Assembly: GCF_036688685.1 (NCBI RefSeq) | Contig: NZ_JAQQPS010000019.1 | Location: 62,001 to 126,000, forward strand | Direction of reading: 5' to 3' | Length of the DNA stretch: 64,000 bases | DNA from: JALYUM01 sp036688685 | GTDB lineage: Bacteria; Pseudomonadota; Gammaproteobacteria; Burkholderiales; Burkholderiaceae_D | Shown here: in pieces, positions 27,101 to 35,395 of the stretch | How positions within the stretch are numbered: the first letter of the stretch is position 1 | Layout: every line of letters begins with the position of its first letter | Made by a program: the position numbers and the translations under genes | Notes under the pieces: generated by a model | Seen by the model: the letters and a program-made list of their open reading frames with translations, nothing else | What the model was told of the DNA's origin: nothing | The model's database searches: none

Positions 27101-27611
27101 CAAATTCGGCGCAGCCTACGGCGACGTGGTCGCGCACCTGCGGCGCGACCTGGCCAGCGGCGACTCCGCGGCCGTGATCGCCCTGAGCCACAAGCTGGCC
27201 GGGGCCGCCGCCAACGTGGCACTGCCAGCGGTGAGCGCGCTGGCGCGGCGCCTCGAGTCCGCCATGGCCGACCCGGGCGCCGGCGCCGCCTTGCTCGGTG
27301 AACTGGAGGTGGCGCTGGGCGCCGCCCTCGATGCGCTGGCCAGTTTTGCGCCGCCGATGGCACTGGAGCCGGTGCCGGGATTCACCCTGGCGCCGGGCGC
27401 CGCGCTCGCGCCCCTGCTCGAACGCATGCAGGCCGCCCTCGAGGAAGGCATGCCCGAACCGGCCCTCGCCGCGCTGGCCGACCTGGCGCCGCTGGTGCCG
27501 ACCGCACTGCTGGCGCCGATTGCGGTCTGCATCGACGATTTCGATTGGCCCGGCGCTGCGCGCCATACCGCGGCGCTGGCCAGCGCTCATCCCACTTCTT
27601 TCGCTAGCTGA
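24105..27611 (+). CDS. Hybrid sensor histidine kinase with dCache, PAS, two receivers and Hpt
   Basis: A 1168-residue membrane kinase. Membrane helices at about 14-34 and 266-286 bracket an extracytoplasmic dCache/PDC-type sensor (GLLVLDANGKVIAAVPDDL, GRPYFTAPK). A PAS domain follows (about 305-430), then HisKA with FLANMSHEIRTPLNAILG, HATPase_c with NLTSNAIKFT, DTGIGIAPD and GSGLGLTIC, a poorly conserved first receiver (VVVLDWQLGADG), an intact second receiver (VVDDSGINRD, LVLMDVQMPVMDG, FVAKPF), and a C-terminal Hpt with ALSHKLAGAAANV. This is a BarA/ArcB-like multistep phosphorelay protein. The HD-GYP regulator starts three bases after its stop and is the likely output. Confidence 0.93.
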   Translation: MDNTNQSRFRRSKLNEWLLLCVAFVVFGATLAGWYSVESARVIAAENERLGALSKILVKDVAVNLVVVNNALAGVVRDRLGGASANDMAAVTQRLRALVEAMPGVRGLLVLDANGKVIAAVPDDLIGRNFAGRPYFTAPKQGGDATKLYLAPPFRSIRGDIVMSATRTIPGPGPFRGVVSAVLDPGYFSSILNTALYASDLRAAIVYHGGAAFVDVGARPLSPGAGEQLRADGAIVPASLRADSTIALTLRRDRALTLAPLNRQAQAFGAVAAMLVLVSAATLAWSQRRRRGLLAFEQEHKRELARAEAISASEARFRTLIEEAPVAVAMARRGRFIYTNRRYNLLHGYAPEDDLTSLPWRAMIAPSSLHALAEQQACLDVDGAAEQRFEAIALGKGNALIPVLKATTRVTLSDGPATLIFVQDITAQKTAESNLLEARDAAQAANRSKAEFLANMSHEIRTPLNAILGMAYLLERANHDAAAASMLQKIRIAGRSLLGIINDILDVSKIEAGAMVLERSWFPLQDVIDTVAATMGVAAGDKPIALLVQPLPPLAAMALGDALRLEQLLVNLTSNAIKFTDSGQVVLTVEAESLPDGHAELVFSVTDTGIGIAPDQQESIFSSFIQADSSTTRRYGGSGLGLTICKQIVSLMGGRIGVRSAPGAGSTFWFALTLPVRPAAASSSSPEMVDLAVLIAAAPGPGQAVLADTARALGWQVRSVAAGEEVLAEVLRPRRGSPVGVVVLDWQLGADGCLAAARALRADAAARGCGIVIVISTCQAAAFENHLARPLADALLTTPVTASTLYNAVIEAKRKRAANGAAPDVRPAGAQALAGVRLLVVDDSGINRDVAASILAEEGAEVVLAENGRIAVDWLVRHPHAVDLVLMDVQMPVMDGIEATRVLRGMAQFADLPIVALTAGAFSAHQDAARNAGMSHFVAKPFDIPLTIALIRRLAGVNEGAAAQPALPAHEQEQGRAVLDARLGLRIWGTHDKYQRYLRKFGAAYGDVVAHLRRDLASGDSAAVIALSHKLAGAAANVALPAVSALARRLESAMADPGAGAALLGELEVALGAALDALASFAPPMALEPVPGFTLAPGAALAPLLERMQAALEEGMPEPALAALADLAPLVPTALLAPIAVCIDDFDWPGAARHTAALASAHPTSFAS

Positions 27612-27613
27612 CC

Positions 27614-28657
27614 ATGCAGTTAACCATCCTCATCGTCGACGACGAACCAAGCAACCTGGCCATCATGCGCAACATCCTGCGCGAGCAATACCGGCTGGCG
27701 TTTGCCCGTTCCGGCGCCGAGGCCGAAGCGGCCGTGAAACGCCATCGTCCGGCCATGGTGCTGCTCGACATCGGCCTGCCCGACACCAACGGCGTGGAAC
27801 TGTGCCGGCGCCTGAAGGCGCTCGACCCGGACAACGCCATGCGCGTCATCTTCGTTACCGGCTACCGCGATGTGGCGCACGAAGAAGCGGGCTTTCAGGC
27901 CGGCTGCGTCGATTACATCGTCAAGCCGGTGTCGCCGTCACTGGTGCGCGCGCGCGTGGCGGCGCACCTGGCCCAGGTGCGCACCAGCGCGCTGGAACGC
28001 AGCCACCACGACGCCATCCTGATGCTCGGCCATGCCGGCCACTACAACGACAGCGACACCGGCGCCCATATCTGGCGCATGGCTGCCTACGCACGCGAAC
28101 TGGCGCTGGCCCGCGGCTGGGATGCGCAAGCGGCGGACCAGCTCGAACAGGCCGCGCCCATGCACGACACCGGCAAGCTGGGCATCCCGCACACCATCCT
28201 GCGCAAAAATGGCCCGCTCGACGCGGCCGAATGGGCCATCATGCGCACCCATCCGGCCATCGGCCACGCCATCCTCAGCCAAAGCAGCGCGCCTGTCTTC
28301 CAGCTGGCCGCCGAGGTGGCCTTGCGGCACCACGAAAAATGGGACGGCTCCGGCTACCCCGACGGCCTGGCCGGCAGCGCCATTCCCGAATCGGCACGCA
28401 TCGTGGCACTGGCCGACGTATTTGACGCGCTCAGCATGGCGCGCCCTTATAAAGCGCCATGGCCGATCGCGCAGATCACCGGCTACATCATGGAAAATCG
28501 GGGCAAGCACTTTGAGCCGGCCCTGGTCGACTGTTTCGTGACAGCCTTGCCGACCCTGCTCGACGTCAGATCGCGCTGGCAGGCCAGGGAAGAAGCCATG
28601 CTGGTGCATGACATCAATTTCGATGGCAGCATTGTTGCTGAAAGAGCTGGTAAATAA
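27614..28657 (+). CDS. HD-GYP response regulator, putative cyclic-di-GMP phosphodiesterase
   Basis: A 347-residue RpfG-type protein. Receiver: TILIVDDEPSNLAIM, phospho-acceptor Asp in VLLDIGLPDTNG, lysine in DYIVKPVSPS. The HD-GYP domain starts near residue 150: HDTGKLGIPHTILRK (metal-binding HD and K), RTHPAIGHAIL, RHHEKWDGSGYPDGLAG (the GYP motif) and VALADVFDALS. All active-site motifs are complete, so it should degrade cyclic-di-GMP when phosphorylated. It is separated by two bases from the hybrid kinase, indicating one operon. Confidence 0.94.
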   Translation: MQLTILIVDDEPSNLAIMRNILREQYRLAFARSGAEAEAAVKRHRPAMVLLDIGLPDTNGVELCRRLKALDPDNAMRVIFVTGYRDVAHEEAGFQAGCVDYIVKPVSPSLVRARVAAHLAQVRTSALERSHHDAILMLGHAGHYNDSDTGAHIWRMAAYARELALARGWDAQAADQLEQAAPMHDTGKLGIPHTILRKNGPLDAAEWAIMRTHPAIGHAILSQSSAPVFQLAAEVALRHHEKWDGSGYPDGLAGSAIPESARIVALADVFDALSMARPYKAPWPIAQITGYIMENRGKHFEPALVDCFVTALPTLLDVRSRWQAREEAMLVHDINFDGSIVAERAGK

Positions 28658-28686
28658 TCTGGTGAATTTGGTTTTTTCCAGTAAAT

Positions 28687-28715
28687 TTGTTTCTCCATGC
28701 CAATATGCGTATAAT
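28687..28715 (+). promoter_or_regulatory. Sigma-70-type promoter for the HTH-receiver gene
   Basis: TTGTTT and a perfect TATAAT are separated by 17 bases, in an AT-rich gap after the HD-GYP gene. The -10 box ends 30 bases before the ATG at 28746, so the next gene can be transcribed apart from the kinase operon. Confidence 0.65.
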
Positions 28716-28745
28716 GTTGGTTTCCCTGCCAACCATCTGACTCCC

Positions 28746-29357
28746 ATGCCAAGCCCCGACGTATGTACTACGCAAAAGGCCGCCGAAATCCTCGGCGTCT
28801 CCGTCACGTCGGTGCAGCAACTGGTTGAATCGGGCGTCATCGAAGCCTGGAAAACCAAGGGCGGACACCGCCGCATTCCGCTGGCCGCAGTGCAGGCTTA
28901 CATGGGCGCCACCAGCGGACATGTACGCACAGCGTTGTCACATCACAACGGCGCTGCGCCGGCGTCGATCCTGGTGGTGGAAGACAATCCGATGCAACGC
29001 GCGCTGTATGACAAGCAAATCGGCAGCTGGGCGTTGCCTGCTGTCGTGCGCTTTTGCGAAACTGGCTACCAGGCCCTGATCGAGATTGCGCGCGACAAGC
29101 CGGATATCCTGCTGGCCGATATCGTCATGGAAGGCATCGATGGATACGAGGTGATCCGCACCATCCTGGCCGATCCGGTGCTGGCGAACATGAACATCGC
29201 CATGCTGTCGAGCCTGACACCGGAACAACTTGCCGAGCGCGGCGGCGTGCCGCCAGGGGTCGTATTCTTTGCCAAGCCGGTCAATTACGACGAGTTGCGC
29301 GGCTACCTGCGCGCCTGTTGTGCACAGCAGGTCCGGCGCGTCATACCGGCCGGCTGA
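28746..29357 (+). CDS. Excisionase-type HTH domain fused to a response-regulator receiver
   Basis: A 203-residue protein with the DNA-binding domain at the N-terminus and the receiver at the C-terminus, the reverse of most response regulators. Residues 5-50 form a MerR/excisionase-type HTH (TTQKAAEILGVSVTSVQQL, then TKGGHRRIPLAAV). The receiver has ILVVEDNPMQRALY, phospho-acceptor Asp in LLADIVMEGIDGYEV, and lysine in VFFAKPVNYDEL. The ATG at 28746 follows its own promoter; the in-frame extension to 28608 would lie within the preceding gene. It is likely the transcriptional output of this phosphorelay cluster. Confidence 0.88.
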   Translation: MPSPDVCTTQKAAEILGVSVTSVQQLVESGVIEAWKTKGGHRRIPLAAVQAYMGATSGHVRTALSHHNGAAPASILVVEDNPMQRALYDKQIGSWALPAVVRFCETGYQALIEIARDKPDILLADIVMEGIDGYEVIRTILADPVLANMNIAMLSSLTPEQLAERGGVPPGVVFFAKPVNYDELRGYLRACCAQQVRRVIPAG

Positions 29358-29387
29358 ACCCCTTTTCCACCTTGTTGCGGTTGCGCC

Positions 29388-29762
29388 ATGCGTCTCGCCT
29401 ATATTGCCATTGACCCGCAGGAACTGCTTGCCGCCACGGCCGGCGACGCTGCGCTGTTTTGCAGTCTGTCGCACATTTTTCTCGACGCTGCCCCAGCCGC
29501 GTTCGCCCGGATGGAGCAGGCCGGCCAGCTCGACGCGGGCGGCGCGTCCAGTGCCTTCATCGCCGCCAGTCATTCCTTGCGCGGGATGACCGCCCTGGTC
29601 GGCGCGCGCGCACTGACGGCGCAGCTGGCCGAGCTCGAGCGGCAGGCCAAGGATGGCCACTGTCCGGCCGGCAGCGCCCTGGCGCCGGCCAGCAGTTTGC
29701 TCGCGCTGGTGTGCGACGAAGTGCGGCGCAGCATGGACAGTGCGCCGGGCGACCCTGCATGA
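29388..29762 (+). CDS. Histidine phosphotransfer (Hpt) domain protein
   Basis: A 124-residue helical protein. The phospho-accepting histidine is in FIAASHSLRGMTALVGA, the HxLxG-type Hpt signature, at about residue 61. There is no other domain. It would pass phosphate between the hybrid kinases and the receiver proteins nearby. It lies 30 bases after the HTH-receiver gene, and its stop overlaps the next kinase start by four bases (ATGA), so they are co-translated. Confidence 0.85.
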   Translation: MRLAYIAIDPQELLAATAGDAALFCSLSHIFLDAAPAAFARMEQAGQLDAGGASSAFIAASHSLRGMTALVGARALTAQLAELERQAKDGHCPAGSALAPASSLLALVCDEVRRSMDSAPGDPA

Positions 29763-31921
29763 AGCGGGCCGCACTGGCCGAGCGCATCCGTCCGCAGACG
29801 GCACTGGCCATCATCGGTGCGCTGCTGATCGGCCTGCTGGCTGTGCACACACTGGCCTCCGCCTGGCTGCTGCGCTCGGAGGCGCTGGACGACTGGCGCC
29901 AGGACCTGAACAACCTCTCGCTGCTGCTGGCTGAAAATACGGCGCAGTCCATGACTGCCGCCGAACTGGTGCTCGCCAGCGTCGCCGACGAAGTGCACAG
30001 CGGCCTGCCGGCCAGCGGCGCCGCCCTGCAGGCCGCGTTCCGCAATGAGCAGACCCACCAGATGCTACGCCACAAAATCGGCGGCGTGCCGCAAATCGAT
30101 GTCGCCACCATCTCCGGCGCCGACGGCACGGTGGTGGCATTTACGCGCGCCTGGCCGACCCCGGCGATCAATCTGGCGCAGCGCGACTATTTTAGCTGGC
30201 ACCGCGACCACCCCGGCCGCGCCGTCCACCTCAGCGCGCCGGTGCAGAACAAGGGCAACGGCAAGTGGACGTTTTACCTGAGCCAGCGCATTGACGACGC
30301 CGACGGAAAATTCCTGGGCGTGGTGCTGGTCGGCCTGTCCTGCGATTTTTTCAGCGACTTTTTTCAGCGTACCAATATCGGCGAAGAAGCCGCCGTGTCG
30401 CTGTACCGGCGCGACTTCAGCTTGCTCGCGCGCTGGCCGGCCGCGCCAGCACAGATGGGGCGTAAAAACCTGAGCGGCTCCACCTTCAACATCATTGAGC
30501 GCGGCAAGGGTGCGACCGTGATGGAACTGGATGGCCCGCGCGCCGCGCAGGACGGCAAACGGGTCAGTCGCCTCGGCGCCGCGCGTCTGGTGCGCGGCCA
30601 GCCGCTGATCATCAACGTGACCGTCACCGAAGATGTGTACCTGGCCAGCTGGTGGCGCATGCTCAAGGCGATGGGCGGCGCGGCGCTGGTCAACCTGATC
30701 GCACTGACGCTGGCCCTGATGGCGATGGCAGCCCTGCTGCGCCGGCGCGAACGCGATGCCGAGCGCGCCGTCGCCCTGCAGGAACAGGCGCAAGCGGCGA
30801 ATGCCGCCAAATCACGCTTCCTGGCCCTGGTCAGCCATGAAATCCGCACGCCGCTGGCCGGCATTTCCGGCATGAATGCATTGCTGCTCGAGACCCTGCT
30901 GGATCCGGTCCAGCGCGAGTATGCCGGCCATGTCGACACCAGCGCGGCGAATCTGATGCGCATCCTGAACGATATTCTCGACCTGTCCAAGGTCGAGGCC
31001 GGGAAGCTGGCAGTGACGCCGGCCGCTTTCGACCCGCGCCAACTGGTGCAGGAAGTGCTGGCGCTATACCAGCCGCAGGCGCTGCGCAAAGGGCTGGAGC
31101 TGGTCGCCAGCATCGACCCGGCAGTGGCGCCGGCCGTGCGTTCGGACCCGGCGCGCATCGCGCAGGTGCTGGGCAACCTGGTCAGCAACGCGATCAAGTT
31201 CACGGCGGCCGGCCAAGTGCGCATCCTGCTGGCCCCGGATCCGGCCACTGGCGAGCTGGTGTTCACGGTGCAGGACAGCGGCATCGGCATCACGCCCGAA
31301 CAATTGCAGCGCCTGTTCCAGCCCTACGCGCAGGGTGGCGACCATATCAGCGGTTTGTACGGCGGCACCGGCCTGGGCCTGGCGATTTGCAAACAGCTGG
31401 TCGAACTACTGGATGGCACGATCGCTTGTACCAGCGAACCTGGCGCCGGTTCGTGCTTCCATTTCGCCCTCGCCTGCCCGGCCGTGGCGACACCAGCACC
31501 GGCGCGCATGCCGGCGCCGACGCCGCCAGGAATGGCTGCGTCGGGCCGCATCCTGCTGGTCGACGATACCGCCATGAACCTGCAACTGGCCCGCGTGCAG
31601 CTGCAGCGGCGCGGCTACCAGGTCGACACGGCCGGGAACGGCGCCATGGCCCTGGCCGCGCTGGAGCACCAGGACTATGACGTCGTCCTGATGGACTGCA
31701 TGATGCCGGTCATGGACGGTTACCAGGCTTGCCGCGCACTACGCGCGCGCGAGAAGCAACTGGGCCTGCCCGCTACGCCGGTCATCGCCCTGACGGCCGC
31801 CGCCGGCGATGAGGAACGCGCGCTGTGCCTGGCCGCCGGCATGGACGATTTTCTGCCCAAGCCGTTTAGCGCCGACCAGCTGTACGCGCTGGTCGCGCGC
31901 TGGACGCCGCAACCGGCCTGA
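29759..31921 (+). CDS. Hybrid sensor histidine kinase with dCache sensor and C-terminal receiver
   Basis: A 720-residue membrane kinase. Helices at about 17-37 and 305-325 bracket a dCache-like sensor (DYFSWHRDHPGRAVHLSAPV, GKFLGVVLVGLS). HisKA: FLALVSHEIRTPLAGISG. HATPase_c: NLVSNAIKFT, DSGIGITPE, GTGLGLAICKQL. Receiver at about 590-715: ILLVDDTAMNLQLARV, VVLMDCMMPVMDG, FLPKPFSADQL. No Hpt domain is present, which fits the free Hpt protein encoded immediately upstream. The ATG at 29759 overlaps that gene; upstream in-frame sequence belongs to it. Confidence 0.93.
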   Translation: MKRAALAERIRPQTALAIIGALLIGLLAVHTLASAWLLRSEALDDWRQDLNNLSLLLAENTAQSMTAAELVLASVADEVHSGLPASGAALQAAFRNEQTHQMLRHKIGGVPQIDVATISGADGTVVAFTRAWPTPAINLAQRDYFSWHRDHPGRAVHLSAPVQNKGNGKWTFYLSQRIDDADGKFLGVVLVGLSCDFFSDFFQRTNIGEEAAVSLYRRDFSLLARWPAAPAQMGRKNLSGSTFNIIERGKGATVMELDGPRAAQDGKRVSRLGAARLVRGQPLIINVTVTEDVYLASWWRMLKAMGGAALVNLIALTLALMAMAALLRRRERDAERAVALQEQAQAANAAKSRFLALVSHEIRTPLAGISGMNALLLETLLDPVQREYAGHVDTSAANLMRILNDILDLSKVEAGKLAVTPAAFDPRQLVQEVLALYQPQALRKGLELVASIDPAVAPAVRSDPARIAQVLGNLVSNAIKFTAAGQVRILLAPDPATGELVFTVQDSGIGITPEQLQRLFQPYAQGGDHISGLYGGTGLGLAICKQLVELLDGTIACTSEPGAGSCFHFALACPAVATPAPARMPAPTPPGMAASGRILLVDDTAMNLQLARVQLQRRGYQVDTAGNGAMALAALEHQDYDVVLMDCMMPVMDGYQACRALRAREKQLGLPATPVIALTAAAGDEERALCLAAGMDDFLPKPFSADQLYALVARWTPQPA

Positions 31922-31967
31922 CAGCTGTTCGCCGCGCTCTTCCAAACTTCTACATACTGAATCAGAT

Positions 31968-33011
31968 TCAGGGCGTGGCGTCGTCGCAATACTGCGTATA
32001 CACCGCCAGCACCGCGGCGCGCTGCGCCACGAAGGCGCGCACGCAGGCCGGATCGAAGTGACTGCCGGCGCCGCTTTCGATCATCGCGAACGCGCGCGCC
32101 ACATCCCAGGCCGGCTTGTATGGGCGCGCCGAGGTCAGCGCGTCGAACACGTCGGCCACGGCCACGATGCGTCCGTACAGGGGAATGTCGTTGCCTTTCA
32201 GGCCGCACGGGTAGCCGCTGCCATCGTATTTCTCATGGTGCGACAAGGCGATTTCTGCCGCTGCCTGCAGGACCGACGAGTTGCTGCCGGACAGGATGTC
32301 AGCGCCGATTCTGGCATGGGTGCGCATGCAGGCCAGTTCCGCACTGTCGAGCCGGCCCGGCTTGAGCAAGATTTGGTCGGGAATGCCGATTTTGCCAATG
32401 TCGTGCATCGGTGCGGCCGCGCAAATCAATTCCTGCTGCTGCGCGTCGAGCCCCAGGCCGGCGGCCAGGATGCGTGCGTACTGCGCCATGCGCACCAAGT
32501 GGCTGCCGGTGTCGGCATCGCGAAATTCCGCCAGGCGCGCAAGGCGGTGCACCGCATCGCTCTCGCCGGCTACCACGGCGCAGGCCGCTTCCGTGACCGC
32601 GTCGGTCAAGGCCTCGGCACGCGCCATGAGCGCCACGTCGGCCTGGCGCCTTACCAGCAGGTTGCGTACCCGGGCTTGCAGTTCGATGTGATCCATCGGC
32701 TTGGTCAGGAAATCGTTGGCGCCCAGTTGCAAGGCGCGGTGGCGCACAGCGCGGTCGGTATCGGCCGTCATCATGATCGTGGCGACCGGTTCCTCTACGA
32801 ACATTGCGCGCAACCGCGTCAGAAACTCCAGGCCATTCATGACCGGCATCATGTAGTCGAGCAGTACCAGGTCCGGCCTGGTGTTGCGGCACCAGTCCAG
32901 CGCCTTCAGCGGATCCTCGAGGGCCACGGTGGTTACGCCGCCGACCCCTTTGAGCATGTGCGAAAACAGTTTCAGGTTGATGTGGTCATCGTCCAGAATC
33001 AGCACCTTCAT
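31968..33011 (-). CDS. HD-GYP response regulator, second copy
   Basis: A 347-residue receiver plus HD-GYP protein. Receiver: VLILDDDHINLKLF, Asp in LVLLDYMMPVMNG, Lys in DFLTKPMDHIEL. HD-GYP: HDIGKIGIPDQILLK, RTHARIGADIL, SHHEKYDGSGYPCGLKG and VAVADVFDALTSARPYK. The active site is complete. The ATG at 33011 has AGGG at proper spacing; an ATG five codons earlier is weaker. It is convergent with the preceding hybrid kinase and divergent from the next one. It is a diverged relative of the 27.6 kb protein rather than a recent duplicate. Confidence 0.93.
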   Translation of the reverse strand: MKVLILDDDHINLKLFSHMLKGVGGVTTVALEDPLKALDWCRNTRPDLVLLDYMMPVMNGLEFLTRLRAMFVEEPVATIMMTADTDRAVRHRALQLGANDFLTKPMDHIELQARVRNLLVRRQADVALMARAEALTDAVTEAACAVVAGESDAVHRLARLAEFRDADTGSHLVRMAQYARILAAGLGLDAQQQELICAAAPMHDIGKIGIPDQILLKPGRLDSAELACMRTHARIGADILSGSNSSVLQAAAEIALSHHEKYDGSGYPCGLKGNDIPLYGRIVAVADVFDALTSARPYKPAWDVARAFAMIESGAGSHFDPACVRAFVAQRAAVLAVYTQYCDDATP

Positions 33012-33150
33012 ATTTCCCTTTGGCAATTATTATTGTGTATATTGACAAGTATAATGATTCCAACGATTTAATGGTAATTTCTGTAGATTTATTTCTTTAT
33101 TCGACATATTTGTTGTATCTTGGCATCTTTGCTCACGGTTGGAGTCCTGC
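33012..33150. promoter_or_regulatory. AT-rich divergent promoter region
   Basis: 139 bases, much richer in A and T than the coding DNA around it, between two divergent signalling genes. On the minus strand TTGGAA and TATACA are spaced 16 bases apart and could serve the HD-GYP gene. On the plus strand TTGACA at 33043-33048 is followed 17 bases later by GATTTA, a possible weak promoter for the kinase. Confidence 0.4.
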
Positions 33151-34827
33151 ATGCAAACAGACCCGCAGCCGAACGTCGGCCTCGAGCGGATCGACGCGCG
33201 CGTTTTATTGGTGATCTTCGTTGTCGTCATGGTGGCTGGCATCTGGCTCGTAACGCTGGCGCAGCTGGCGCACGCGCGCACCCGGGCCATCGCCGGAGCC
33301 CAGCGCGATGCGCAAGGGCTGGCGCGCGTGTTCGAGGAACATGCGGTACGCACCATTGAGGCGGCGGACCAGGCCGTCACTTACCTGCGCTTCCGCTACA
33401 ACGCGCTGGGCATAACGCTGGACGTGAATGCCGACCTGCAGCGTGGCCTGAACCCGGGCCATTTGTACAATCTGTTCACCGTGGTCGACGCGCATGGCGA
33501 CACGGTCCTGTCGAGCCAACCCTTCACCCCGACCAACCTGAGCGACCGCGAACATATCCGGGTGCATGTGGCCGGCCATACCGAGGGTTTGTTCATCAGC
33601 AAACCGGTACTCGGTCGCGTCTCGAAAAAATGGTCGATCCAGCTCACCCGCCGCATCGAGCATGGGGACGGATCGTTCAAGGGCGTGGTGGTGGCCTCGA
33701 TGGACCCCTACTATTTCACGCGCCTGTATGACGAGGTCAATCTCGGGGCCCGCAGTTCAATTGCGCTGATCGGCGACGATGGCGTGGTGCACGCGCGCCG
33801 CGTTGGCCAGGTCAATTCGATCGGCCAGGACCTGCGTGGCAGCGCCCTGTTCGCGCAGATGCAGGGGCGCGCGCGCGGCACCTTTTCCGAACGCAGCCCG
33901 GTCGACCAGGTGCAGCGCCTGTATGGGTTCGAGAAAGTGGCCGGCTACCCCTTGACCGTCCTCGTCGGCCTCGACTATGGCGAGTTATTGGCCGACTACG
34001 ATTCGCGGCGCGACCAGTCGCTGCTGCTGGCCAGTGTCGCCAGTGCCGCGATCCTGCTGTTCGGCGCCGCCCTGGTGGTGCTGCTGGCACGCTTGATCGA
34101 GAGCAGGAAGCGGGCCATTTCGGCGAGCCAGGCCAAATCGCGCTTCTTGTCGAATATGTCGCACGAGTTGCGCACGCCGCTCAACGGCATCCTCGGTTTC
34201 AACGCCCTGCTGCGCGAGGGGCTGAGCGATCCGCTCCAGATCGACTTCGCCGAGACCGTCGAAACCAGTGCGCGGCAATTGCTGGCCATGGTCGACGCGG
34301 CGCTCGAACTGAGCGCGCTCGAGTCCGGCCAGCAGCGTCTGGACAACGCCCCGGCCGTGCTGGCCGACGTGTTTGAACAGGCCCTGTCGGCGCACCGCGC
34401 TGCCGCCACGGCCAAGGGGCTGCACCTGGCGCTGCGGGTCGACGCGAACGCGCCGCCAGTGCTGGTATGCGACCGGGCCAGGCTGGTGCGGGTGCTCGAC
34501 ATCCTGCTCAGCAATGCGGTGGGATTCACGGCGACCGGCCATGTCCTGCTGCACGCCGCCCGCACGGCCGGCGCGTGGGATTTTGCCGTGGAGGACACCG
34601 GCGTGGGTGTCCCGCTGGCGCACCATGCCAGCATTTTCAAGAAATTCTCCCCCAGCGACGACAGCGCCAGCCGCGCGCGCGCCGGCGCCGGTCTCGGGCT
34701 GGCGATTGCCGCGCAACTGGTGGCCTTGATGGGCGGATCGCTGACGCTGGCGTCGGTGCCAGGACAAGGCGCGACATTTCGCGTGTCGCTGCCGCAACGC
34801 GACCGGCAGCTGGACGGGCCCGTGTAG
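33151..34827 (+). CDS. Sensor histidine kinase with dCache sensor
   Basis: A 558-residue membrane kinase. Helices at about 20-40 and 295-315 enclose a dCache-type sensor (VVDAHGDTVLSSQPF, KWSIQLTRRIEHGDGSFKG). HisKA: FLSNMSHELRTPLNGILGF. HATPase_c is recognisable: LLSNAVGFTATG, DTGVGVPLA, AGAGLGLAIAAQL. The N box has AVGF where AIKF is usual. There is no receiver, so it probably signals to the separate receivers nearby. The ATG at 33151 has GGAG at good spacing; an in-frame ATG at 33139 is less likely. Confidence 0.91.
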   Translation: MQTDPQPNVGLERIDARVLLVIFVVVMVAGIWLVTLAQLAHARTRAIAGAQRDAQGLARVFEEHAVRTIEAADQAVTYLRFRYNALGITLDVNADLQRGLNPGHLYNLFTVVDAHGDTVLSSQPFTPTNLSDREHIRVHVAGHTEGLFISKPVLGRVSKKWSIQLTRRIEHGDGSFKGVVVASMDPYYFTRLYDEVNLGARSSIALIGDDGVVHARRVGQVNSIGQDLRGSALFAQMQGRARGTFSERSPVDQVQRLYGFEKVAGYPLTVLVGLDYGELLADYDSRRDQSLLLASVASAAILLFGAALVVLLARLIESRKRAISASQAKSRFLSNMSHELRTPLNGILGFNALLREGLSDPLQIDFAETVETSARQLLAMVDAALELSALESGQQRLDNAPAVLADVFEQALSAHRAAATAKGLHLALRVDANAPPVLVCDRARLVRVLDILLSNAVGFTATGHVLLHAARTAGAWDFAVEDTGVGVPLAHHASIFKKFSPSDDSASRARAGAGLGLAIAAQLVALMGGSLTLASVPGQGATFRVSLPQRDRQLDGPV

Positions 34828-34854
34828 GCCAGGGCCTTTTTGGCCGCGCCGGAT

Positions 34855-34868
34855 TTGATGTGCATCAT
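34855..34868 (+). promoter_or_regulatory. FNR/Anr-type box upstream of a universal stress protein
   Basis: TTGATGTGCATCAT matches TTGAT-N4-ATCAA with one mismatch at the last base. It is centred 90 bases before the USP start; activation from -41.5 would place the transcript start near 34903. It is one of seven similar boxes in the window, all before low-oxygen-type genes. Confidence 0.7.
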
Positions 34869-34951
34869 GGCTGCCAAGGCGTGCGCCCGGCATCGTTTCA
34901 TGCATGCTCAGGGCGCATCGGCGCCCGCGGGCTTTACCCGGGAGAACCGCC

Positions 34952-35389
34952 ATGTACCAACGTATCCTGATTCCCACCAATGGCTCCGACGCGTCGCTGC
35001 GCGCCATTCATGCCGGTATCGCCCTGGCCAAGATGTTGCATGCCGAGGTGGTCGCGCTGTCGGTCGCGCCTGAATTCCACCTGCTCTCGCTCGCGCCCAG
35101 CCAGGTCGAGCCGCCGGCTGACGCGTTCGCGTCCGAGCACCATGCGCGTGCCATGCACATGCTGCATCAGGTGAGCCATGCTGCGCGCGAGGCCGGCGTG
35201 CCCTGCACCTGCGAATTCAAGGTCTCGGATCACCCGTGGGAGGCGATCTGCACCACCGCGCGCGACCGCCAATGCGACCTCATCAACATGGCCTCGCACG
35301 GCCACAAGGGCATCAGGAGCATGCTGCTGGGCAGCCAGACCCAGAAGGTGCTGGTGCACTGCGCGGTGCCGGTGCTGGTCCAGCACTAG
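34952..35389 (+). CDS. Universal stress protein, single domain
   Basis: A 145-residue UspA-fold protein. It begins MYQRILIPTNGSDASLRAI and ends with the nucleotide-binding G-X2-G-X9-G-S/T motif in MASHGHKGIRSMLLGSQT, so it is the ATP-binding type. The ATG at 34952 follows GGGAGAACC; the in-frame upstream extension would include the leader and FNR box. It stands alone between the kinase cluster and a convergent dehydrogenase. The FNR-type box upstream points to induction under low oxygen. Confidence 0.92.
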   Translation: MYQRILIPTNGSDASLRAIHAGIALAKMLHAEVVALSVAPEFHLLSLAPSQVEPPADAFASEHHARAMHMLHQVSHAAREAGVPCTCEFKVSDHPWEAICTTARDRQCDLINMASHGHKGIRSMLLGSQTQKVLVHCAVPVLVQH

Positions 35390-35395
35390 AACGCG

